Source: Pseudomonas floridensis
GTDB lineage: Bacteria > Pseudomonadota > Gammaproteobacteria > Pseudomonadales > Pseudomonadaceae
Length of the DNA: 64,000 nucleotides
Assembly: GCF_002087235.1 (NCBI RefSeq)
Contig: NZ_MUIO01000040.1
Location: forward strand, 1-64,000
Reading direction: 5' to 3'
A model generated the notes under the pieces. That model worked only from the letters and a program-made list of their open reading frames with translations. It searched no databases and was not told the origin of the DNA. Positions 42,477 to 49,487 of the stretch are shown one piece after another. The position numbers and the translations under genes were made by a program. Each line of letters starts with the position of its first letter. Position 1 is the first letter of the stretch.

Positions 42477-42659
42477 CTAACCCTTGTCCGAGCTTGAGGA
42501 AAATAGACGTAACCTGGCAGACACTGCGACTAAGCATTCGTGGAGACCGTCATCCATTCTAAAAAAATTCTCATCCAACCATTCACATTCAGCTTGTATA
42601 AAGCCAGACATACTGTGAATGCGAAGAGGTTTTACTGACTGGCCAGCCATAAAATTCAT
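42477..42659 (-). CDS. Hypothetical small protein, 60 aa
   Basis: ATG 42659 has a good GAGG site 8 bases upstream (GAGGTGAACGGC before ATG); a GTG at 42668 is less likely. The protein begins MNFMAGQSVKPLRIHS and contains ECEWLDENFFRMDDGLHECL, ending in a Ser-rich tail. I recognise no family. It is divergent from the retropepsin-like gene at 42710, separated by 50 bases. A 13-base direct repeat (GTTTTACTGACTG) lies at 42629-42641 inside its start region and at 42686-42698 before the partner gene. Confidence 0.4.
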   Translation of the reverse strand: MNFMAGQSVKPLRIHSMSGFIQAECEWLDENFFRMDDGLHECLVAVSARLRLFSSSSDKG

Positions 42660-42709
42660 GCCGTTCACCTCGTGTTTCTCCCTCTGTTTTACTGACTGAG
42701 CCCTAACTT

Positions 42710-43246
42710 ATGAGACTCGACATACTTCCTGCGCTGTGCATTTTTCTGCTGCTGCCAAATCTTTGCCTTTCTGCGGAAAAGAAAATGTACGGCGCGTACG
42801 AGTACGCACGACTCCCCGAGCTGGGTCTGGACGTACCTGCAAAACTCGATACCGGAGCAGAAACAGCCTCATTGAGCGCTCGCAATATCAAGTATTTCAA
42901 ACGTAATGGTAAGCGTTGGGTAAGCTTTACCCCTGCTATCGATGGCAGTGACCATCGCGTGATTGAAAAGCCTCTCGCAGGGATCGACAAAATTATTCGC
43001 CGTGCGGCTGATCGCGCACCCAATGACAAAAAGACGTATCCCGCACGACCCGCAATCATTCTGTCGGTGTGTATGGGTAGCGTTTTACGTGACATTGAAG
43101 TGAACCTGACCGACCGAACCGGTTTCCGGTATCCCTTTTTAATCGGTGCCGTCACGTTGAAAAGCTTCGGTGCGACGGTCGACCCTAGCGTCGAATATAA
43201 GGCGGGAAAACCTGACTGCGTTTCCAGCGCACAGACCTCAATGTGA
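42710..43246 (+). CDS. Secreted retropepsin-like 'ATP-dependent zinc protease' (RimK-associated)
   Basis: The 178-residue protein has a signal peptide (MRLDILPALCIFLLLPNLCLSA) and a DUF785/Zn_protease domain with an aspartic-protease-like motif KLDTGAETASLSA (near 46-58). EVNLTDRTGFRYPFLIG near 125-141 is also conserved in the family. The residue after LIG is usually Arg (LIGR/LVGR); here it is Ala. Family members occur in gammaproteobacteria beside RimK-type ligases, but no ligase is near. Periplasmic location is inferred from the signal. Confidence 0.8.
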   Translation: MRLDILPALCIFLLLPNLCLSAEKKMYGAYEYARLPELGLDVPAKLDTGAETASLSARNIKYFKRNGKRWVSFTPAIDGSDHRVIEKPLAGIDKIIRRAADRAPNDKKTYPARPAIILSVCMGSVLRDIEVNLTDRTGFRYPFLIGAVTLKSFGATVDPSVEYKAGKPDCVSSAQTSM

Positions 43247-43538
43247 TGAACTGAGCGAAGAAGGCAGTGGAGACAACGACATCGAGAAGATCGATGCCAA
43301 AGTGGAATGGGTCGGCTGCAAAAGGAGTTGGCAAGCTTCTCGACGACCGCTATTTATTTTAACTCCAGAACCAGCGAGCAGCACTGAAGCGATTACTGAG
43401 TAAATTTCACATGGGCATGAGCTTTTAGCTGGATAATCTTTTTAAAGCAAACTCAGTAATCTGTATCACGTGCCTGAAACGCTCTTGCGCAGGTACCTAC
43501 AGTGTAAAGACTCAATAGGCAACCAGGGCGTTTGAAGC
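43247..43538. other. Intergenic stretch without a supported gene
   Basis: A 77-codon frame (43170-43403) overlaps the previous gene and has no similarity or ribosome binding site. Nothing else is visible except a moderately AT-rich 43400-43460. Confidence 0.4.
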
Positions 43539-43844
43539 ATGGCAATCACCTCGATAAACACACTCGAGATCAGTTTCTCTGAGCGTCCGGATCATCACAT
43601 CGAGACCGTATTACTCAACCACATTGAACAGTTGAAACAATCGCCAGGCTGTTTAAGTTATTCGCTGAGCCAACGCATGACGGGCCCCACTTGCTGGATA
43701 GTCACGGGTTACTGGGCAAACGAAAACCAGATGTTCGATCATTTCTGTCAAGGCGCTATGACGACGTTCATTGATCGCCTGATCGAGGCTGAAGCCAATC
43801 TCTCATTCGCACGCTTTTCGGCCAACGTGGAAGGCCCCGTTTAA
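43539..43844 (+). CDS. ABM-domain (antibiotic biosynthesis monooxygenase-like) protein
   Basis: The 101-residue protein fits the single-domain ferredoxin-like ABM fold: a beta strand (INTLEISF), a helix (HIETVLLNHIEQLKQSPGCLSYSL), then WIVTGYWANENQMFDHF and a final helix. Members include small monooxygenases and quinol-handling enzymes, as well as heme-degrading relatives. The substrate cannot be inferred. There is no signal peptide. It lies 85 bases before a lipoprotein gene on the same strand, possibly an operon. Confidence 0.75.
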   Translation: MAITSINTLEISFSERPDHHIETVLLNHIEQLKQSPGCLSYSLSQRMTGPTCWIVTGYWANENQMFDHFCQGAMTTFIDRLIEAEANLSFARFSANVEGPV

Positions 43845-43928
43845 TTGTTAGCGGCCCGCCGCTTAGCCACGTATTAAAGGCCTGGTCAGTTAAAACACCT
43901 TAACCACACCTCCATAGAAAGGTTATCC

Positions 43929-44324
43929 ATGAAACTCTTAGCACATGCAGTCATGACTGTAGTGGTGTCGGGCCTCGCTGGCTGTGCATCCGGTATATCT
44001 GTACCCAGCAACGATAACGCCATCGTTCATCTTGAGGCACAGGTTGGCGATGAGATGATTGCAAGGCGCCTTGACGCCAGCCAAGCCGAGAGCCTGACTC
44101 ACTTTGAAGTGTCGCCCGGAAAACACACGATGGAATTGGGTATCGTGGCGTGGGGTTATCAACAAAGTCAGCGCCGCTGCGTTGCCACTCTTGAGTACGA
44201 CATGTTTCTAGCAAACGGGCTTTACACGCTGATCGAAAGCAGGTCAGGCGTGGAAGTCAAAGTGAGTCTGGTCGACAGCAAGGGCGCTACGCTGGCGCAG
44301 ACAGACAAGGTGCCCTGCCTGTAA
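43929..44324 (+). CDS. Hypothetical lipoprotein, 131 aa
   Basis: ATG 43929 follows AAAGG by about 8 bases. The N terminus is a lipoprotein signal with lipobox SGLAGC (Cys19). The mature part has a beta-rich pattern and a conserved-looking PGKHTMELGIVAWGYQQSQRRC, with three cysteines (Cys19, one near 87, and one near the C terminus in VPCL). These could form a disulfide in the periplasm. The family is unknown; similar short Pseudomonas lipoproteins are common. Confidence 0.7.
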   Translation: MKLLAHAVMTVVVSGLAGCASGISVPSNDNAIVHLEAQVGDEMIARRLDASQAESLTHFEVSPGKHTMELGIVAWGYQQSQRRCVATLEYDMFLANGLYTLIESRSGVEVKVSLVDSKGATLAQTDKVPCL

Positions 44325-44456
44325 GCCCGCTCAGCCCTGTCAGGATTTCCGAACCCGACTCCGACCCAGCGCCAGCGAGGACTTCAGGTTCACGCGTAAG
44401 ATGGCGTAACGTGAGCGCGTCACATAGGTGCAGGGGCCGACAGGCAAGTAGCACGG

Positions 44457-44899
44457 TTACGAGCCGGTCATGGCTGGCCAGGCTGGACCGAGAACCCCGG
44501 GATAACAATTACCCTCTTTCTGCATATCCAGGTAGATCTTTAACCCGGCAGGCATCTGACTGCCCTTCGGGGAGTTGAGGTATTCATTGAGCGCTTTACC
44601 ATGCGATTCGAAAGGTTTACGTGCAGGTGTTTTCGGCTCTCAGATATAACGACGTCTTCCAGTTTCATACCTTTTGCATCAAGACCCTTTTTAATGGCGG
44701 CCTTGCCATTCCCCACCAGCTCGGCGACCAGATTGGCAGGCTGCCTATTATCCTTGCCAGCCGTTTTTGCAGGGTCGAGGCTGAACGGATAGCGGCTTTC
44801 ACACCAGCGAGTCAGCTCGGCGAGGTCGTTTGAAGTCTGCAGTTCGATGTGCAGCGGTCGAACGTAAGGTTGAAGCCACCATTTGACTGCGGTGCACAT
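44457..44899 (-). pseudogene. Frameshifted gene of unknown function
   Basis: From ATG 44899 the minus strand encodes a plausible protein (ELVGNGKAAIKKGLDAKGMKLEDVVIS, near residues 60-86) that runs into low-quality sequence after 44640. In another frame the reading resumes as PKTPARKPFESHGKALNEYL and continues to a stop at 44457-44459 (ending PAWPAMTGS). Coding character switches frame around GAGAGCCGAAAAC (about 44627-44640), so a one-base indel is likely. The N terminus may also be broken, because another frame (44799-44984) looks coding. I do not recognise the family. Confidence 0.5.
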
Positions 44900-45174
44900 G
44901 ACTGCCGCTCACTGCATCGGACCTGGTCGTTCCGGCTTGCTTTACAGCGCCCTCATTTTTTGAAGGCACCAAGCTTTCGAGCATGGCTCTGACTTTTTCT
45001 GTGTCCTCGGGGGCCTATGCCAGAACGGCAGGCGCTTGAGGGGAATGGGCAAGAGAAAACCGGGATGAGCTTTCAGCTTGTTGCGTTACGGGACGCTCAG
45101 CCTCGGGCACAGGCGGGTGGTAGTGTGCAGCCAGGCCGCCGACGGGTCTCATATCGAGTTTCCATTGATAAAGG
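44900..45174. other. Decayed or non-coding stretch between the frameshifted gene and hrpK
   Basis: Frames here are short and lack ribosome binding sites. One (minus, about 44799-44984) may be the broken start of the preceding pseudogene. No hrp box is visible. Confidence 0.4.
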
Positions 45175-45208
45175 ATCATTAAAGACCGGGCGCCGTGCGT
45201 ACCGGTCT
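45175..45208 (-). terminator. Terminator of hrpK
   Basis: AGACCGG/CCGGTCT perfect 7-bp stem. On the minus strand it is followed by TTTAATGATCC. It lies 18 bases beyond the hrpK stop. Confidence 0.65.
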
Positions 45209-45225
45209 CTGGTCTTTCAGACGGG

Positions 45226-47496
45226 TTAATGCGCTTTCGCAATCCCGAACTGGTTCAATACCGGATCGACGTTATGGTCGAACGCTTTCTGCGCTTTGTG
45301 CTTTTTGACGGCGTCGACGATCATTGAAATCCCGAAGCCCAAGGCCATGGCTCCGTCAATGGCCCAACCGACGATGGGGATCGAAGCACCCACGGCCATG
45401 CCGGCCGCCATGCCAGCGGCTTCACCCGCGACCATCCCCACCGCGCGTCCGACCAACTGGCCGGCCATGCGGCCCAGGCCAACCGAGGCTTCGCGGCCCA
45501 GCATCTTTGCACCTGCATCGATACCGCCCTTGATGGCCTCGGCACCGTACTTGGCGCTGTCGTAGATCACCTGCCCCGCTCCCAGTTTGTCACCGTGAGC
45601 GAGCATGTCTTTTACTGAAACAAAGCCCATCACAGACCTGAGAATCTTGGGACCACCGCCAGCAAGGAGTTCTTTCGCCAAGTCGGATACCTGGCTCTCG
45701 TCGGTCTTGCCTTCCAGCAGCTTGCGGCCTTTCTTGGAGTCCTGCAGCTCGCGTGCCGTGGAGTTCGCGTAATCCTCTTTCACACTGTCTGTAACGTCGC
45801 TGGACAATACGCTGTCGTAGGCTGCTTTCTGGCCAGCCATCATTTGCACAGCCTGTTCGCCATCGATTTTTTTCTGGCCAAGAAGCTGTTTGAGCGCACC
45901 ACCGTTTGCAAAATTGTTCATATAGGAGTCTTTGATTGTCGACTCCAGTTGCGGGTTTTTGGCCACTACCTCTCGAGGGCTCGGCACTTGAGTGTCGGGA
46001 AACAGGTCTTGCTGCAATTGCAACTGGGCGGACAGGCCATTGATAGCGTTGCTGTAATCCGGGTTCGGATTGTGCTTGTTGACCGCCTTGTCGGCGGTCG
46101 CCATATCGGTCTGCAGTGCCTTACCGCTGTTGACGTTCTGCGCCTGCTTGACGACCGCATCCTCCAGCGCAGAATCACTGCTTACCAGCTTGCGCTCTTG
46201 CTCGGGAACGCTTTTGTTGAGGAAGGCCTGCACGTCGGGATCAGCCTGCAATCGGCCAATCCGGTCCGTAAGGCCTTCCTCGGTTTTTTCGGTATTACGC
46301 AGTTCACGCCCGGCAATGACGCTTTGCTGTGTCTGTTGCAGCTTGATCATCACCGCAGCTTTTTGGGCTCCGGTATAAGCTTTCGGATTATCAAACACGT
46401 CCGCGCCCAGCTTACTGATGTCGATACCCGCAACGGAGTTGAGCGTTGCGGCATCACTCAACATGCTCGCGAACTGACCACCATTGGTGGGCGCGCTTTT
46501 CCTGATCCACTCACTCAGGTTCTTTGCGTTGAATAACTGATCCGGGCTATGTGCGGCCTTTGCCCGCCCTTTCATTCCAGCCTCGTCAAGCTGCCCGAGA
46601 AAGCCGGACTGCGACCAGGTGCTGCAGGACTGTTTAAGCGCTCCGGAGAGACCCGGGTTGTTGGCGGCCAGATTTTTCAGGTCTTCGGCCCCGACGTTGT
46701 CATCTACATCGGTCTTGTCCTCGGCGCCCACGGCATTGTGAGGATCGGCTGCCTTGGCCAGCGGCATGTTGGCGCGCATGACTGCGGCATTACGTACCAT
46801 TTCCAGAGATTGCGGATCCGCGTCGGGATTGTCCTTCTGGTATTTTTCCACGTCCTTGTCGGCCGCGTCCGCCGCTTTCTCCATGTTTTTGGCGAAGGTC
46901 TTGAGATCTTTATTGGTGATCTTGCCGTCCGCGTTGCCGCCGCCCTGCGCGGTGTCCACCGCCGTTTTCAAAGCCGGGTTCGCGTTGATGAACTCCATGG
47001 CCCGGGCCGCTTCAGGTCCGTTTTCACGGGCCATCCATGCCGCGGCGATAGGTCGGTTGAGCTCTTTGGCAGCTTGCTCACGTTCTTCGGGTGGCAGATG
47101 GGCAACCATCGGCTCCCAACGCTTCAATGCTTCGGGGGAAGAGTACTTGGAGTCGTCGAGAAACGACGCGTCGGACGCCTTGGGCGCATTGGCCGGGTCA
47201 GAAGCATCACTGCCGGTCGTACTGCTGGCCGAACTGACCGAGCCGACGGACGAAAAGTCGGTCAGGCCGAAACTGCTGCTGGCCGATGTCCTGCTCGGGG
47301 AAAAAAAGGATGCTACAGACGATGCCGTATCGTCGGCACTGTTAAGCAACTCGGAAAGGCTTTGCCCGGATTGACCGAACTGTACGCCGCCGCTCGAGGC
47401 ACCAGGACTTCTGGCAAGCGGCGACGGATCAGCCAGTTCGTCAGAGGTGAATTGAGGGACATTACCGCTGAGGATGGGGGGACTGGATATACGCAT
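45226..47496 (-). CDS. hrpK: HrpK, type III secreted putative translocator
   Basis: HrpK1 is a P. syringae T3SS substrate that helps effector translocation into plant cells. The 756-residue protein has a Ser-rich amphipathic N terminus (MRISSPPILSGNVPQF; residues 1-115 very Ser/Asp/Ala-rich), typical for Hrp secretion. A long helical middle follows, then a C-terminal glycine-zipper hydrophobic region (about 670-735, AGEAAGMAAGMAVGASIPIVGWAIDGAM) suited to membrane insertion. An hrp box lies 35 bases upstream of the start. It flanks the effector locus, its usual place. Confidence 0.93.
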   Translation of the reverse strand: MRISSPPILSGNVPQFTSDELADPSPLARSPGASSGGVQFGQSGQSLSELLNSADDTASSVASFFSPSRTSASSSFGLTDFSSVGSVSSASSTTGSDASDPANAPKASDASFLDDSKYSSPEALKRWEPMVAHLPPEEREQAAKELNRPIAAAWMARENGPEAARAMEFINANPALKTAVDTAQGGGNADGKITNKDLKTFAKNMEKAADAADKDVEKYQKDNPDADPQSLEMVRNAAVMRANMPLAKAADPHNAVGAEDKTDVDDNVGAEDLKNLAANNPGLSGALKQSCSTWSQSGFLGQLDEAGMKGRAKAAHSPDQLFNAKNLSEWIRKSAPTNGGQFASMLSDAATLNSVAGIDISKLGADVFDNPKAYTGAQKAAVMIKLQQTQQSVIAGRELRNTEKTEEGLTDRIGRLQADPDVQAFLNKSVPEQERKLVSSDSALEDAVVKQAQNVNSGKALQTDMATADKAVNKHNPNPDYSNAINGLSAQLQLQQDLFPDTQVPSPREVVAKNPQLESTIKDSYMNNFANGGALKQLLGQKKIDGEQAVQMMAGQKAAYDSVLSSDVTDSVKEDYANSTARELQDSKKGRKLLEGKTDESQVSDLAKELLAGGGPKILRSVMGFVSVKDMLAHGDKLGAGQVIYDSAKYGAEAIKGGIDAGAKMLGREASVGLGRMAGQLVGRAVGMVAGEAAGMAAGMAVGASIPIVGWAIDGAMALGFGISMIVDAVKKHKAQKAFDHNVDPVLNQFGIAKAH

Positions 47497-47530
47497 GGGA
47501 GGTCGCCGTCCAAAAGTGAAGGTTCATCAC

Positions 47531-47558
47531 TGTGTGGCCGACGACCTGAGTCGGTTCC
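47531..47558 (-). promoter_or_regulatory. hrp box of hrpK
   Basis: On the minus strand GGAACC (47553-47558), 15 bases, CCACACA (47531-47537). This matches the HrpL consensus GGAACC-N15/16-CCACNNA exactly. Confidence 0.92.
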
Positions 47559-47581
47559 AACTCCCTCGCGAAATCCGTCTT

Positions 47582-48136
47582 TCACGCGAACGGGTCGATG
47601 TGCTGCTTCAACTGGACCCGGGCGCGCGACAGTCGCGAACGTACGGTACCGATCGGCACTCCCAGGCTGCTTGCCGTCTCCTGGTAATTGCCGTCCATCT
47701 CCAGTGAAACCTCAAGCACCCTCTGCATATTGGAAGGCAGGGTACCGATGGCCTGGATGACCCGAGCCAACTGTCGGTGCCCGTCCACCTGATGACCCAC
47801 ATCAGCGTGCCCTTCCAGTTCAGAATGAACCTCGTCTTCCCAGCTTTCCTGATAAGGCTGGCGATACATTTTGCGGAAGTGATTGCGGATCAGATTCAGC
47901 GCGATACCACACAACCAGGTCTGCGGTTTGCTGGCGTGCTGGAACTTGTGTTCACTGCGCAATGCTTCAAGAAAGACACACTGCAGGATGTCGTCCACGT
48001 CATCCGGGTTCATCACGCGCTTCTGGATGAATGCTCTGAGCATCTGAATCTGGTCCTGTGTCATCTGTCGCACACCTGCCGATGACGCAGGCTGGCTGGA
48101 TGAGGTCTTATCGAGGATCACGACGCGTGGAAACAT
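47582..48136 (-). CDS. hrpL: ECF sigma factor HrpL
   Basis: HrpL activates all hrp-box promoters. ATG 48136 (MFPRVVILDKTSSSQ) gives 184 residues, the P. syringae HrpL length; ten more codons upstream are not conserved. Region 2 contains NPDDVDDILQCVFLEALRSEHKF and KPQTWLCGIALNLIRNHFRKMYRQ. Region 4 has the HTH NYQETASSLGVPIGTVRSRLSRAR. It has no anti-sigma gene beside it, as usual. Its promoter is sigma-54 type (48174-48189), meant for HrpR/HrpS activation. Confidence 0.97.
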   Translation of the reverse strand: MFPRVVILDKTSSSQPASSAGVRQMTQDQIQMLRAFIQKRVMNPDDVDDILQCVFLEALRSEHKFQHASKPQTWLCGIALNLIRNHFRKMYRQPYQESWEDEVHSELEGHADVGHQVDGHRQLARVIQAIGTLPSNMQRVLEVSLEMDGNYQETASSLGVPIGTVRSRLSRARVQLKQHIDPFA

Positions 48137-48173
48137 AGAGAATGCCCTTAATGTGATGGTGTGCAATCCCTAT

Positions 48174-48189
48174 AGCGATAACCGTGCCA
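48174..48189 (-). promoter_or_regulatory. Sigma-54 promoter of hrpL
   Basis: On the minus strand TGGCAC (48184-48189), 5 bases, TCGCT (48174-48178), against the consensus TGGCAC-N5-TTGCW: one mismatch in the -12 element. It is 38 bases before the HrpL start. The 48190-48260 region upstream is very AT-rich (A8, TTATTAATTATT-like tracts), suited to IHF bending. Confidence 0.85.
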
Positions 48190-48325
48190 CACAAAAAAAA
48201 TAAAATAAGTAATTGATTTATAAGACTTTTAATAATTATGTAATTATTTGAAATACATTTTTTTGCGCAACCCCCTCTTTTGTGACGACAACATTTGGCA
48301 CAACCCTCTGCGCTCTCTTCATAAG

Positions 48326-48354
48326 GGAACCGAACTGATACGACGACCCACTCA
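48326..48354 (+). promoter_or_regulatory. hrp box of the hrpJ operon
   Basis: GGAACC (48326-48331), 16 bases, CCACTCA (48348-48354), 29 bases before the hrpJ start. Exact match to the HrpL consensus. Confidence 0.92.
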
Positions 48355-48383
48355 GCGGTCATGATCTGGCTCAGAACCGTCTT

Positions 48384-49487
48384 ATGAAAATCGTCGCTCC
48401 GCGTATTTTGCCAACCCATCCGGTCGCACCGATCCGCGATGTGTTGCCTGCTGCGCGGCCAATTCAGAGCACCGATCCTTACACCACAGGGACATCTCGT
48501 CAGCAGGCATCACGCTTCGCTGCCGCACTGGTGCAGCACAGCCGGATCCTGCGGCAAAGAGAGCTGATTGCGAGCAGAAACGCGCTGCAATCGCGAGCCG
48601 TCAAATTGGCCGAGCTCTATCACCTCCTGATGAACGAAGAGGACACCGGTCTCGATAACGCAGCCAGGGTGCTGCGTAAAAAGCTGGCGCAGGATGACTC
48701 TACCGATATCGAGCAGGTGCTGGAGTTCGCTGAGGGAGACGTCGCCAAGGCTTACGTGGTGCTGCAAGCCGCACGCAAGCAGGCAGAGGCGGAAGGCAGC
48801 GAGCGGGAACACGAAATTCTGACCGACCGGCTCAAACACCTGCGGCGTATATTTGGCTCACGTGCCCGGGCAGGCCTTAATACGGCCAGGGCCTTTGGCC
48901 GCCAGAACATCGACAACAAACGCCGCGCCGCCTTGCGCAATCTGTATGGCGTCGCGGTCAGCGGCCAACCGAACGTCACCGGGCTGATCGAGGCACTGAT
49001 CGGCGAGCAGGAAGAACCGGGACAGTTCAATCTCAACCTGCGGGACATGCGCATCGCCATAGCAGACGACCTGTCGGCCATCAAACCTTCGACCTCTCAT
49101 GAGCAGCTACGCACGCTGATGCACGGTCTGACCACCGCACGGCACGTAGCCACTTTATTGCGGGGTTGCGAACACTTGCTGGGGCGGATGCGCAGCAAGA
49201 ATCCCAGCCTGAAGGTCGATCCCCCGGCGTTCCTCAAACACCTGCTGACCCTGACGGCCAACGGTATGAATGTGAATCAGACATTGCAATTAACCCAGCA
49301 TATCGGTGGTGAACAACTCAAACACCAGTTGGCGTTCCTGAACAGCCTGCGCCCCATGCTCATGCAACTGCCCATCCTGCTCTGGCGGGACATGAAAAGC
49401 CGTCAGACCGCGCTGAGCAACCTGCTCATCCTGATGGCTGAACTCACCGAAAAGGAACAGAAGCAGATGTATGGGGGGCTTGCCTGA
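48384..49487 (+). CDS. hrpJ: HrpJ, type III secretion gatekeeper (YopN/SctW family)
   Basis: HrpJ controls the order of secretion of translocators and effectors and is itself secreted in P. syringae. The 367-residue protein has an N-terminal disordered region (residues 1-45), then the HrpJ/InvE helical domain (RSRAVKLAELYHLLMNEEDTGLDNAARVLRKKL...) and a C-terminal TyeA-like part (LLILMAELTEKEQKQMYGGLA). It is the first gene of the block behind the hrp box. Its stop overlaps the hrcV start by ATGA. Confidence 0.95.
   Translation: MKIVAPRILPTHPVAPIRDVLPAARPIQSTDPYTTGTSRQQASRFAAALVQHSRILRQRELIASRNALQSRAVKLAELYHLLMNEEDTGLDNAARVLRKKLAQDDSTDIEQVLEFAEGDVAKAYVVLQAARKQAEAEGSEREHEILTDRLKHLRRIFGSRARAGLNTARAFGRQNIDNKRRAALRNLYGVAVSGQPNVTGLIEALIGEQEEPGQFNLNLRDMRIAIADDLSAIKPSTSHEQLRTLMHGLTTARHVATLLRGCEHLLGRMRSKNPSLKVDPPAFLKHLLTLTANGMNVNQTLQLTQHIGGEQLKHQLAFLNSLRPMLMQLPILLWRDMKSRQTALSNLLILMAELTEKEQKQMYGGLA

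Noticed and set aside
42360..42480. AT-rich stretch as a possible origin or phage attachment site
   Set aside because: There is no repeat structure, and it does not match the tRNA-Leu 3' end.
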